A stretch of DNA of 64,000 bases from Duganella sp. Root1480D1 (lineage in GTDB: Bacteria > Pseudomonadota > Gammaproteobacteria > Burkholderiales > Burkholderiaceae_D), in the NCBI RefSeq assembly GCF_001427305.1, contig NZ_LMFZ01000049.1, positions 62,001-126,000 of the forward strand. The letters run 5' to 3'. Position numbers and translations under genes: made by a program. The stretch's first letter is position 1. Each line of letters begins with the position of its first letter. Positions 48,562 through 57,298 of the stretch are shown piece by piece. The notes beneath the pieces are model-generated. The model did no database searches, had not been told where the DNA came from, and saw only the letters and a list, made by a program, of their open reading frames with translations.

Positions 48562-51318
48562 GTGAAGATTAAGAAGCTGGCGCAGTTGATTGCGCTGATC
48601 GGGGTAGTAAGTCCAGCAATCGCACAGGAAGCCGCGCAGCCCATGCCGCGCGTCGAGATCACGGGTTCCAGCATCAAGCGCGTGGCGGCGGAAGGCGCCC
48701 TCCCGGTGCAGGTCATCACGTTCGACGCCATCCAGAAGGCAGGCATCACCAGCACCGAAGACCTGTTGCGCAGCATTTCCGCCAACGGCACTGGCGCCGA
48801 CAATATGACTTCCGGTAACAACGTGTTCGGCGCCGACGCCGACCGCGTCTCCGGTGGCGCCTCCTTCGCCTCCCTGCGCGGCCTGGGCCCAAACGCCACC
48901 CTGGTGCTGCTGAATGGCCGCCGCGTGGGCAACCACGGCGCCTCCGGCAAGGCGGTTGACCTGAACTCGATCCCGCTGGGCGCCATCCAGCGCGTGGAAA
49001 TCCTGAAGGACGGCGCCTCCGCAATCTACGGCACCGACGCGATAGGCGGCGTGGTCAATTTCATCCTGCGCACCGATTACACGGGCGTGGAAGCAAGCGT
49101 CAGCTACAACGCCACCGAAGCCGGCGGCGGCATGCAGCGCCGCTATTCCCTGCTGGGCGGCGCTGGCAACCTCGCCGAACAGGGCTGGAATGTGATGGCC
49201 AGCGTGACACACGATGTCAACGACAAGTTGTCCTCGCACCAGCGCGATTTCGCCAACGGTTTCCAGCCGGCACGCGGCCTGTCGCCGGACACCACCGGCA
49301 CGCCCTATGCCAACGTCCTGACCGGTGCCGGGACGGCACTGGGCACCGGCTTCAAGGTCCCAGGCGACAACACCACCTACCTGCAGGCCAGCCCGCTGAG
49401 CTTCCAGGGCAAGTGCGACAGCATTCCCGGCATGTCGCAATACCAGACCGACTTGTGGAAAGACGTCACCGCGCCGACCCGCACCAGATACTCCTGCGCC
49501 TACGACTATGGCGCGGACTACGTGATCAGCTTCCCGGTAGAGCGCACCAACGCAATTTCGCGCGCGACATTCCAGTTGAGCCCACAACACAAGTTGTTCG
49601 CCGAACTCCTGGGCTCGCGCACCGAGGCCACTGCCGAACTGACCCCGGTGCAGATCTCGACCAGCCTGGCCAACGGCGCCGCCTACCCGGTCAACGGCCC
49701 GTACTACCTGGACATGATGCAGTTCATTCCGAGCTACGACAAGACCAAGCCGATCATCTACAAATGGCGCTCCACCCCATGGGGCAACCGCACCCAGGAA
49801 AACGTTACCGAAAACCTGCGCGGGCTGATCGGCATGGAAGGCCTGCTGGCCGGTAAATACGACTACAAAGTCGGCCTGTCGCGCGCCCAGAGCACCACCA
49901 AGACCGACCTGGTCGACGGTTATGGCTGGACCAGCCAGATCTACTCGGCCCTCGGTAGCGGCAAGATCAATCCATGGCTGTTGCCCGGCCAGAGCCAGAC
50001 CGACGAAGCCATGAGCCTGGTCGAATCGACCAAGTTCCGCGGCCGCCTGCAGCATGGCAAGACCACTATGACCCAGCTCGATGGCTCGTTCTCGGGCGAA
50101 GTTTTCCAGCTTCCAGCGGGGGCGGTGATGATGGCGGCTGGCCTCGACCTGCGCAAAGAAAGTTATGAGTTCGCGCAAGACGTGGACGCAAGCAAACTGC
50201 TGCTGGCACCAGGCAATGCCAACCAAAACAGGGTCAGCCGCAATGTCAGGGCTGTGTACGCTGAGATGATCATCCCGATCATGAAAGACCTGGAAGTGCA
50301 GTTGGCGGTGCGCCGCGACCACTATTCGGTATTCGGCTCCACCACCAACCCGAAAGTGTCATTCCGCTGGCAGCCGTCGCAGGCCCTGATGTTCCGCGGC
50401 TCCGCCTCGGAAGGCTTCCTGGCGCCGAGCTTCACCCAACTCTATTCGGGCCGCCTGCTGGGCGAGCTGCCGAATGGTGTTATCGACCAGGAAGGTTGCG
50501 CCGCACATCCAGGCGATCCTGCCTTCTGCGCGATTCCGCGCCTGAACTACTTCTCGGGCGGCAATCAAGCGCTGAAGCCGGAAACCTCCAAGCAGGGCAC
50601 GCTCGGCATGGTGGTGGCACCGTTCACCGGCTTCACCGCCTCGCTGGACTACTGGGCCATCAACGTCAAGGACCGCATCCTGAACCGCACGCCGCAAGTA
50701 GTGCTGAAGAACTGGCAATACCTGAACGACTACATCATCCGCAACCCGCAGACCGGCGCGATCGACCATGTGGAAGCGGGCTGGATCAACGCTGCCGGGC
50801 TGAAAACCCGCGGCCTGGACCTGGGTTTGCGCTATGACGCCAAGTTCGGCGGCTACAAGGCCAGCGCCACCCTGGATGGCACCTGGATGCAATCGTTCAA
50901 GTTTGCCGAATTCGAAGGCCAGCCCTTCGTCGAGCAAGTGGGCCAGTTCGCCACCCGCGACGTTTACCTGCGCTGGAAACATAACGCCGGCGTGACCGTC
51001 TCGCGCGGCGACTGGAGCGTATTGTTCACCAACAAATTCGCCTCGCATTACGCCGACCAGGTACCGAACGGCGGCAAAGGCACGCCGCCGGCCGGCTTCG
51101 ATCCGCAGATCAAGCACTACAGCATCTTCGGCATTTCTGGCACGTATACGGGCTTCAAGAACACCACCATCACGGCCGGCATCCAGAACCTGTTCGACAC
51201 CGATCCGCCGTTCACCGCCCACAATGTGGACGAGGTGGTGGGCGCGGGCTGGGACCCACGCGTGGCAGATGGCCGTGGCCGTTCCTTCGCGCTCAACCTG
51301 AAATACAAGTTCTACTGA
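48562..51318 (+). CDS. TonB-dependent outer-membrane receptor
   Basis: The 918-residue protein starts at GTG with a strong GGGGAGAGG ribosome site. After a signal peptide comes a plug domain (residues about 30-160: VEITGSSIKRVAAEGALPVQ, LRGLGPNATLVLLNGRRVGN, IQRVEILKDGASAIYGTDAI) and a 22-strand barrel (about 170-918) ending in the aromatic SFALNLKYKFY. The NLxxLLR-like opening is typical of the IroN/BtuB-type receptors that take up large substrates. No siderophore gene lies nearby; instead an LD-carboxypeptidase follows 1 base after, and an oligopeptide-binding protein precedes it, so peptide or peptidoglycan-fragment import is a candidate. Confidence 0.92.
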   Translation: MKIKKLAQLIALIGVVSPAIAQEAAQPMPRVEITGSSIKRVAAEGALPVQVITFDAIQKAGITSTEDLLRSISANGTGADNMTSGNNVFGADADRVSGGASFASLRGLGPNATLVLLNGRRVGNHGASGKAVDLNSIPLGAIQRVEILKDGASAIYGTDAIGGVVNFILRTDYTGVEASVSYNATEAGGGMQRRYSLLGGAGNLAEQGWNVMASVTHDVNDKLSSHQRDFANGFQPARGLSPDTTGTPYANVLTGAGTALGTGFKVPGDNTTYLQASPLSFQGKCDSIPGMSQYQTDLWKDVTAPTRTRYSCAYDYGADYVISFPVERTNAISRATFQLSPQHKLFAELLGSRTEATAELTPVQISTSLANGAAYPVNGPYYLDMMQFIPSYDKTKPIIYKWRSTPWGNRTQENVTENLRGLIGMEGLLAGKYDYKVGLSRAQSTTKTDLVDGYGWTSQIYSALGSGKINPWLLPGQSQTDEAMSLVESTKFRGRLQHGKTTMTQLDGSFSGEVFQLPAGAVMMAAGLDLRKESYEFAQDVDASKLLLAPGNANQNRVSRNVRAVYAEMIIPIMKDLEVQLAVRRDHYSVFGSTTNPKVSFRWQPSQALMFRGSASEGFLAPSFTQLYSGRLLGELPNGVIDQEGCAAHPGDPAFCAIPRLNYFSGGNQALKPETSKQGTLGMVVAPFTGFTASLDYWAINVKDRILNRTPQVVLKNWQYLNDYIIRNPQTGAIDHVEAGWINAAGLKTRGLDLGLRYDAKFGGYKASATLDGTWMQSFKFAEFEGQPFVEQVGQFATRDVYLRWKHNAGVTVSRGDWSVLFTNKFASHYADQVPNGGKGTPPAGFDPQIKHYSIFGISGTYTGFKNTTITAGIQNLFDTDPPFTAHNVDEVVGAGWDPRVADGRGRSFALNLKYKFY

Positions 51319-51319
51319 C

Positions 51320-52393
51320 TTGATTACTCGGCGCAGTTTTGGCCGAATCGTGGCGGCCGCCCTGGCCGCTGCCGCGCTCCCCCGGGTGTCGGCAGCGGCG
51401 GGCGGCCGTCCAGTTTCCCGAAAGCCAACCATGAAGAAAACCGCCCTGGTCAAGCCAGCGCGCCTGAAGGCAGGCGATACTGTGGGTCTGATCGCCCCTG
51501 GCGGCCACACCGACACCCCGGCGATCGCCAAGGCCATCAAGAACATTGAATCGCTGGGCTTCCACGTCAAGCTGGGCCGCAACCTGGAAGCCGTGTATGG
51601 CAACTATGGCGGCTTGCCCGAGCAGCGGCTGGACGATTTGCATGCCATGTTTGCCGATCCGGAAGTGCAGGCGATCTGGGCTATTCGCGGCGGCTCAGGC
51701 TGCATCCAGTTATTGGCGCATCTCGACTATGAGCTGATCCGGCGCCATCCGAAGATCCTGATCGGCTATTCCGACATTACCGCGCTGCACCTGGCGATCC
51801 AGAAGAAAGTGGGGCTGGTGACTTTCCATGGCCCGGTGGCCTCCTCCACGTTCTCCGACTATACGGTGACCCAGCTACTGAATGTGCTGATGCACCCGGA
51901 AGACCAATACACCATCCCGATGGCGCTGGAAAACAGCCGCAAGGCGGAAGAGGAGCCGCACTATGCGCTGCGCACCGTGGTGCCCGGCATATGCGAAGGC
52001 CCGCTGACTGGCGGCAACCTGTGCCTGGTAAGCGCGCTGGTCGGCACCGAATATGCCAGCAACTACAAGGGTGGCATCCTGTTCCTGGAAGAAGTGAATG
52101 AAGCGCCGTACCGGATCGACCGCATGCTGATGCAGCTCCAGCTCAACCAGAAGTTCGACCATGCCGCCGGTGTCATGCTCGGAATATGCGAGAACTGCGG
52201 CCCACAGGACAGCGACATCTCCCTGACGCTGGACGAAACCACGGACCAGCATCTCAAACCCTTGAAAGTACCGGCAGTGACGGGATACAGTTTCGGTCAC
52301 ATCCGCCACCAGTTCACGCTCCCGATGGGCATCCGCGCCCGCCTGGACACCGAACGCCAGACACTCACCCTGCTCGAACCCGCCGTTTCCTGA
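51320..52393 (+). CDS. ldcA: LD-carboxypeptidase (S66 family)
   Basis: The 357-residue protein starts at TTG 1 base after the receptor stop. An N-terminal RR motif (TRRSFGRIVAAALAAAALP) resembles a Tat signal, which would put the enzyme in the periplasm; the cytoplasmic E. coli LdcA lacks it. The S66 domain has DTVGLIAPGGHTDTPAIAKA, IRGGSGCIQLLAHLDYELIR, the nucleophile serine in KILIGYSDITALHLA, the Glu in FLEEVNEAPYRIDRML, and the His in FGHIRHQFTLPMG. It cleaves the terminal D-Ala from LD-linked murein tetrapeptides. Coupling to the receptor is the strongest clue to a common task. Confidence 0.88.
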   Translation: MITRRSFGRIVAAALAAAALPRVSAAAGGRPVSRKPTMKKTALVKPARLKAGDTVGLIAPGGHTDTPAIAKAIKNIESLGFHVKLGRNLEAVYGNYGGLPEQRLDDLHAMFADPEVQAIWAIRGGSGCIQLLAHLDYELIRRHPKILIGYSDITALHLAIQKKVGLVTFHGPVASSTFSDYTVTQLLNVLMHPEDQYTIPMALENSRKAEEEPHYALRTVVPGICEGPLTGGNLCLVSALVGTEYASNYKGGILFLEEVNEAPYRIDRMLMQLQLNQKFDHAAGVMLGICENCGPQDSDISLTLDETTDQHLKPLKVPAVTGYSFGHIRHQFTLPMGIRARLDTERQTLTLLEPAVS

Positions 52394-52451
52394 CAGCCGA
52401 GCCCGTGTCCCACCCTGGGGTCACACCCCAAGTGTGACACGGGCTCGGCTG
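52394..52451. repeat. 58-base near-perfect inverted repeat, REP-like
   Basis: The segments 52394-52413 and 52432-52451 are inverted repeats matching at 19 of 20 positions. They enclose a small inner hairpin, TGGGGT (52416-52421) with ACCCCA (52425-52430). There is no T run, so it is not a typical terminator. It starts directly after the ldcA stop and ends 24 bases before yihY. It may be a dispersed REP-type element or a strong cruciform. Confidence 0.6.
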
Positions 52452-52475
52452 CGGACTTCGGCGTAGAATGGGGCG

Positions 52476-53387
52476 ATGCGAATACTCAAGCACAAGGCGG
52501 TGGCTTTTGTGCTGGCGCATCCCCTGGACTTTGCGCTCCAGTGCCTGAAGGGATTCAGGGCTAACCAGGGCTTGCTGCTGGCCGGCGCCGTGGCCTATTA
52601 CTCGCTGCTGTCCATCGTCCCCCTGCTGATGCTGGTGGTGGTGGCGCTGTCCCACGTGATCCCGCAGCAGGAATTGCTGCAGATTATCGGCCGCTACCTC
52701 GAATGGCTGATCCCCGGCCAGTCGAAGGCCGTGGTGGCGGAAGTCGGCCATTTCCTCGACCACCGGGAACTGGTGGGCTGGGCGCTGGTGCTGGTGATGC
52801 TGTTCTTTAGCTCGCTGGCCTTTTCGGTGCTGGAAAACGCCATGTGCTTCATCTTTTTGCACCGCGGCAAGCTGCGCCGCCGGCATTACCTGGTGTCGGC
52901 CATCCTGCCCTACTGCTACATCCTGTTCCTCGGCATCGGCGCGCTGGTCATGACCCTGGTCGCGGGCAGCCTGCAAGTCATCGGCGAAGAGAGCGTGCAC
53001 CTGTTCGGCTACGAATGGTCGCTGCACGGCCTGTCCGGCGTGCTGCTGTACATGCTTGGCCTGGCCGGCGAAGTGCTGATGTTGAGTTCCATTTACCTCG
53101 TCATGCCGGTCGGCCGCCTGTCGCTGTCACATGCCCTGATCGGCGGCGCCACCGCCACCGCGCTGTGGGAAGTCGCGCGCCATGTGCTGGTCTGGTACTT
53201 CACCACCCTGTCCCAGGTGAACCTGGTGTACGGCTCGATGACCACCGCCATCGTTGTCATGTTCAGCCTGGAGATCGGCGCCACCCTGCTGCTGTTCGGT
53301 GCCCAGGTCATCTCGGAATTCGAGCGGGTCGGCCGCGGCGAGCAGCACAAGGCGCCGCACCGCCTGCAAACCAAGACCGCCTGTTAG
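52476..53387 (+). CDS. yihY: YihY/virulence factor BrkB family membrane protein
   Basis: The 303-residue protein has about six membrane helices and the YihY family features: LLAGAVAYYSLLSIVPLLML near the start, WALVLVMLFFSSLAFSVLEN and ALIGGATATALWEVARHVL, then VYGSMTTAIVVMFSLEIGATLLL in the last helices. The family (once called RNase BN) has an unclear function; BrkB was linked to serum resistance in Bordetella. It converges with the histidine kinase gene with a 4-base overlap. A 58-base inverted repeat lies just upstream. Confidence 0.9.
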   Translation: MRILKHKAVAFVLAHPLDFALQCLKGFRANQGLLLAGAVAYYSLLSIVPLLMLVVVALSHVIPQQELLQIIGRYLEWLIPGQSKAVVAEVGHFLDHRELVGWALVLVMLFFSSLAFSVLENAMCFIFLHRGKLRRRHYLVSAILPYCYILFLGIGALVMTLVAGSLQVIGEESVHLFGYEWSLHGLSGVLLYMLGLAGEVLMLSSIYLVMPVGRLSLSHALIGGATATALWEVARHVLVWYFTTLSQVNLVYGSMTTAIVVMFSLEIGATLLLFGAQVISEFERVGRGEQHKAPHRLQTKTAC

Positions 53388-54688
53388 CCGGGCAGGGTAA
53401 TCGTGAAGCGTGCCCCGCCCAGCGCGGACCTGCCCGCCACCAGGGTGCCGCCGTGCAGTTGCACCGCCTTGCGTGCGATTGACAAGCCTAAGCCGAAGCC
53501 GCCGGTATTGCGGTCGCGGCTGCGGTCCAGCCGGTAGAAGGGCTCGAAAATGCGTTCGCGCTCGCCATCCGGGATGCCGGGACCATCATCCTCGACCACC
53601 ACCTGCACCACGCTGCCCATCCGCGCCGCCCCAAGGCGCACCGAGCGCGTGCCGTATTTGAGGGCGTTGCGCAGCAGGTTGCCAACGGCCCGCTCCAGCA
53701 AGCGCTGGTCGCCGCTGAACTGGCCCAGGGTGGTGCCAAGCTCCATTTCCAGCACCATGCCTTCGGAAGGCGGCAGGGTTTCGCGGCAGTGGGCCAGCGC
53801 CGAGCCGAGGTCGAACGAGCGGCGCTGCAAGTGCGGCTCGGCATCCAGACGGGTCATGCCAAGCAGCTCGTTGACCAGCTCTTTCAGCTCGCGCAGGTCG
53901 CCTTCCATGGCGTTGATGCGCTTGTCCAGCGCAGGATTCTCCGCCACATCGCGCAGCAGTTCCAGCGCGAATTCCAGCCGCGCGATCGGGGTGCGGATCT
54001 CGTGCCCCACCGAATGCAGCAGGTTGCGCTGCGAATCCAGCAGGCGTTCGATGCGGTCTGCCATGTGGTTGATGCGTTCCGCCAGCGGGTAGATGCTGTC
54101 CTTGGGCTCCATATGCGCGCGTGCCCCCAGTTCGCCGCCGCCGAAGCGGTCCGCCACGTCGGAGAGCTGCTGCAGCCCCTGCCAGTGCGCGCGCGACCAT
54201 GCCGCGATCGGGATCAGCAGCACCAGGGCCACGATCAGGTAGCGCACCGCCTCCATCGACAGCGCGAATCCGATATCGATCGGCAGGTCCTGCGCCACCA
54301 ACGCTTCCTCATTACTGCCGATATAGCGCTCGCCGATCAGGTCCACGCGCCGGTAAAAAGCCTTGCGGCTGATATCCAGCACCACGTCGCCGCGTTCAAA
54401 CCCCGCCGCGTCGATGCCCGAAAGCTGGCGCCGCACGTCGCCCAGCGGCACCAGTTCGAATCGCACGCCGGATACTTCGCGCACCTTGTTCAGGCGGTCC
54501 AGCCATTGGTCGGCCGGCGCCTGGTCGATGTACTGCTCGAGGAGGAAGATCTGGGCCGCGGCCTGGCGCCGCGCAATCGAGTCGAGCGGGTCGCCAAACA
54601 GGCGATTGATCGCGAAATAGACGATGAATGCCGCCGCACTGATGGACAGCATCACCAGTATGAAAAAACGGAAGAACAGGCGATTCAT
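53384..54688 (-). CDS. rstB: Sensor histidine kinase, RstB-like
   Basis: The 434-residue kinase has two membrane helices (residues about 7-30 and 145-165) enclosing a periplasmic sensor of about 110 residues, then a HAMP linker, HisKA with the phosphoacceptor His229 in HSVGHEIRTPIARLEFALEL, and the ATPase with NLLRNALKYGT (N box), VVEDDGPGIPDGER (G1) and GGFGLGLSIARKAV (G2). Its partner response regulator is 1.8 kb away on the same strand, with two opposite genes in between. The start at 54688 (MNRLFFRFF) is preferred; 24 more bases are open upstream. Confidence 0.88.
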   Translation of the reverse strand: MNRLFFRFFILVMLSISAAAFIVYFAINRLFGDPLDSIARRQAAAQIFLLEQYIDQAPADQWLDRLNKVREVSGVRFELVPLGDVRRQLSGIDAAGFERGDVVLDISRKAFYRRVDLIGERYIGSNEEALVAQDLPIDIGFALSMEAVRYLIVALVLLIPIAAWSRAHWQGLQQLSDVADRFGGGELGARAHMEPKDSIYPLAERINHMADRIERLLDSQRNLLHSVGHEIRTPIARLEFALELLRDVAENPALDKRINAMEGDLRELKELVNELLGMTRLDAEPHLQRRSFDLGSALAHCRETLPPSEGMVLEMELGTTLGQFSGDQRLLERAVGNLLRNALKYGTRSVRLGAARMGSVVQVVVEDDGPGIPDGERERIFEPFYRLDRSRDRNTGGFGLGLSIARKAVQLHGGTLVAGRSALGGARFTITLPG

Positions 54689-54911
54689 CAAGGCGCATTG
54701 TATAAGAAACAAGGGCCTGGAGCGAATCGGCCGTACAAATTTCCGACAAAAAGCGTACAGCTCAGGGCGGATTTCAGCAGCATTTTTTTATATGATTACG
54801 CTACCGCTTGGGTGAATTCGCAACGAATTTGAGATTAGGGAGCTGAGCGTTTTAGCGGCCTGGGAAGGTATTGCAATTACAATGACCGGCTATCCCAACC
54901 GTAGACCTGAT

Positions 54912-55787
54912 ATGCGACAGTACCTGTTCCTCGCCATTGCCAGTGCCTGCAGCACAGTAGCTGCACAGACGCCGGCCACCAACCCGATGCCGGACGGCAG
55001 CCGGGATATGTATATTGGCATCGGCGCACAGTCCGTACCGCGCTACGACGGTTCCAGCGACAACCGCACCCTGCCCCTGCCGGTACTGCAGGTCCAATGG
55101 AGCAATGGCATCTTCGTCTCCGGCACTTCGCTGGGCTGGCACTTGTCGCAGTCTCCATCGATGGAATTCGGCCCGATGCTGGCGCTGTCGCCGCGCCGCG
55201 ACCAGGATGGCGTTTCCTTCAGCTTCAGCGGCGTGGGCGAAGGCTCCGGCGCGCGCATGGCCTATTCCAGCCTGCGTCCCGGCGAGTTCACCGAGCGCGA
55301 ACCGGTTGACGACAACCGCCTGCGCAATATGGACGTGATCAAGCGCCGCCTCCTGGCCGGTGGCTTTTTCAACTATTACCTGTCGCCCAAACTGCGCCTG
55401 ACCAATACCCTGACCTATGGCAGCGGCAAGGACCGCAATGGCGCGCGCCTGCACACCGCCTTGCAGTACATGATGGAAGATGTGGCGCCCCACCATACCG
55501 TCGTGTTGTCGGCCGGCGTGTCGCTGGCCAATCGCGCCTACAACGAGACCTGGTTCGGCGTGACCCAGGATGAAGCCGAGCGCTCCGGCATCAAGGGATC
55601 GTACCGCCCTGGCGCTGGCGTGCAGGATGTGCGCGCGGGTGTGCGCTGGAACTGGGTACTGAGCCCGGACTGGATGCTGACGTCCGGCGCTACCGTCAAC
55701 CGCCTGGTCGGCGATGCAAAAGACAGCCCGCTGGTTGAGCGGGCTACCAATTATTCCGTTTCAACTGCCCTGGCTTACCGATTCTGA
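54912..55787 (+). CDS. mipA: MipA/OmpV family outer-membrane protein
   Basis: The 291-residue protein has a signal peptide (MRQYLFLAIASACSTVAA) and the MipA/OmpV barrel pattern: DMYIGIGAQSVPRYDGSSDN, LPLPVLQVQWSNGIFVSGTS, then many amphipathic strands and a C-terminal aromatic (STALAYRF). MipA in E. coli scaffolds the lytic transglycosylase MltA with PBP1B; other members affect drug permeability. It lies between the kinase and response-regulator genes in the opposite direction, so it is a probable target of that system. The start at 54912 is chosen for its signal peptide; an ATG 30 bases upstream is less likely. Confidence 0.85.
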   Translation: MRQYLFLAIASACSTVAAQTPATNPMPDGSRDMYIGIGAQSVPRYDGSSDNRTLPLPVLQVQWSNGIFVSGTSLGWHLSQSPSMEFGPMLALSPRRDQDGVSFSFSGVGEGSGARMAYSSLRPGEFTEREPVDDNRLRNMDVIKRRLLAGGFFNYYLSPKLRLTNTLTYGSGKDRNGARLHTALQYMMEDVAPHHTVVLSAGVSLANRAYNETWFGVTQDEAERSGIKGSYRPGAGVQDVRAGVRWNWVLSPDWMLTSGATVNRLVGDAKDSPLVERATNYSVSTALAYRF

Positions 55788-56482
55788 TGAATATTCTGCC
55801 CCCACTCCGCACCACGCTGCCGGCTGTATGCCTGGCGGTGGTGACTTGCGCCGTCCAGGCGCAGGAGGAGTGGGTCAGCTATCGCGACGCTTACAAGCAG
55901 ATGGTGGTGTTCGCCAAATACGGCAAGCCGAAGAACTTCCTGCAGATCCATTATGAAGTCAGGCCGCGCGATCCATCGGCAACGCTGGAAGGCTTGCACC
56001 TGACGCTGACCGGCAAGAATACCCAGCTGAACTTGCCGCTGGATGCCACCGGCCGCGCCGTGTTCCCGCTGCTGAAGGCAGCTTATGACGATAATGCCGT
56101 GCTGGCGCTGAACCGCCGCATGTCCAGTTACCGCTTTGTCCCGCGTGTGACGATTATCACGCGCAACGACGGCATTTACGAATCGGCCGACCTGCAGGCA
56201 GCGTGCGAACAGGCGCTGGCCTACCAGCGTTATATCGATGCCTCCTATGGCTCAAAAAAATGCGGCGGTGTTCGTTTCGTGTTCGGCAACCGCGCGGATG
56301 CGCTAGTCCAGGCCAAGTACGGGCCGCGGGAAGCGCCCCTGCCGGTGGTGGATGGACCAGCCTTCGATGGCGAAACGCTCGGCACTTATCGCACCGCTAC
56401 CTACCGCTTCGCCGACTGGTCTGCGCAGGGCCAGGTCGTCAGCCAGAATACGCCGCTGGCGATCGCCCCGCTGTTTGAATAG
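55787..56482 (+). CDS. Hypothetical periplasmic protein coupled to mipA
   Basis: The 231-residue product has a signal peptide (LPAVCLAVVTCAVQAQ). The mature part contains SYRDAYKQMVVFAKYGKPKN, FLQIHYEVRPRDPSATLEGL and two Cys that may form a disulfide (LQAACEQAL and SKKCGGVRF). The start overlaps the mipA stop by one base (TGATG), so the two are coupled. I do not recognise the family. Its place inside the two-component locus suggests that it acts with MipA in the envelope, perhaps as sensor accessory; this is inference. Confidence 0.7.
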   Translation: MNILPPLRTTLPAVCLAVVTCAVQAQEEWVSYRDAYKQMVVFAKYGKPKNFLQIHYEVRPRDPSATLEGLHLTLTGKNTQLNLPLDATGRAVFPLLKAAYDDNAVLALNRRMSSYRFVPRVTIITRNDGIYESADLQAACEQALAYQRYIDASYGSKKCGGVRFVFGNRADALVQAKYGPREAPLPVVDGPAFDGETLGTYRTATYRFADWSAQGQVVSQNTPLAIAPLFE

Positions 56483-56488
56483 ACGCGC

Positions 56489-57169
56489 TTAATTCCAGGC
56501 CGAAGGCGAGAACAGGTAGCCCTCACCCCAGACGGTCTTGATCTTCTCGCCATCCGTGTCGTCGAACTTGCGGCGCAGTTTCGAAATCGAATTGTCGATC
56601 GAGCGGTCCAGGCCATCGAACTCGATGCCGCGCATGGTCTTCAGCAGCGCATCGCGCGACAGCACGGTGCCAGCCGATTCCGCCAATACCAGCAGCAGCT
56701 TGTATTCCGTATTCGACAGCGGGCAATGCTGGCCGCGCCAGGTGACCGAGCGGTCGCTGGTGGCAATGCTCAACTGGCCGAAGCTCAGTTGATCCACTTC
56801 CGACTTGCCCTGGCGGCGGCGCAGCAGGGCGCGCAGGCGCGCCAGCAGCACGCGCGGTTGCACCGGCTTGTTGATGAAGTCGTCCGCGCCCTGTTCCAGC
56901 AGCGACACCTCGTCGTAGGAATCCTCGCGGGCGGTCATGATCAGGATCGGCACATCGCTGATTTCGCGGATCTGCTGGCTGACTTTCATGCCATCCATGC
57001 CCGGCAACATCAGGTCCAGCACCACGACGTCGGGGTTGGCCGCCTTGAAGCGCGGCAAAGCCTCATCGCCGCGCGGTACCACATCGACCTTGAACTCGTA
57101 GCCCGCCAGGTACTCCGTGACCAGTTCGGCCAGGCGCTCATCGTCTTCCACCAACATCACATGAACCAT
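56489..57169 (-). CDS. rstA: Response regulator, RstA/OmpR family
   Basis: The 226-residue protein has a receiver domain (residues 1-118) with phosphoacceptor Asp52 in DVVVLDLMLPGMDG, switch residues in LIMTAREDS and Lys in DDFINKPVQPRVLLARLR, then a winged-helix output domain (about 130-222: LSNTEYKLLLVLAESAGTVL, LDRSIDNSISKLRRKFDD, KTVWGEGYLFSPSAW). The RGIEFDGLDRSIDN segment is typical of RstA. The kinase gene is on the same strand 1.8 kb further along, and the pair frames the mipA operon. It ends 6 bases from the facing periplasmic gene. Confidence 0.9.
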   Translation of the reverse strand: MVHVMLVEDDERLAELVTEYLAGYEFKVDVVPRGDEALPRFKAANPDVVVLDLMLPGMDGMKVSQQIREISDVPILIMTAREDSYDEVSLLEQGADDFINKPVQPRVLLARLRALLRRRQGKSEVDQLSFGQLSIATSDRSVTWRGQHCPLSNTEYKLLLVLAESAGTVLSRDALLKTMRGIEFDGLDRSIDNSISKLRRKFDDTDGEKIKTVWGEGYLFSPSAWN

Positions 57170-57298
57170 GTCTTTCTCCTTATGGCGGACATTTTATAAG
57201 AGCTACAAGCACATGGCATATATGCACTTGAAATCCGACAAAACGATACATTTTGTGAAGCGGCAGTTGGCAGAACCCCAGGCCGGTTGCGTGCTGCC

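Noticed and set aside
57247..57256. RstA box upstream of the response regulator
   Set aside because: TACATTTTGT resembles only half of the RstA consensus, and it lies in AT-rich intergenic sequence where such a match can arise by chance.
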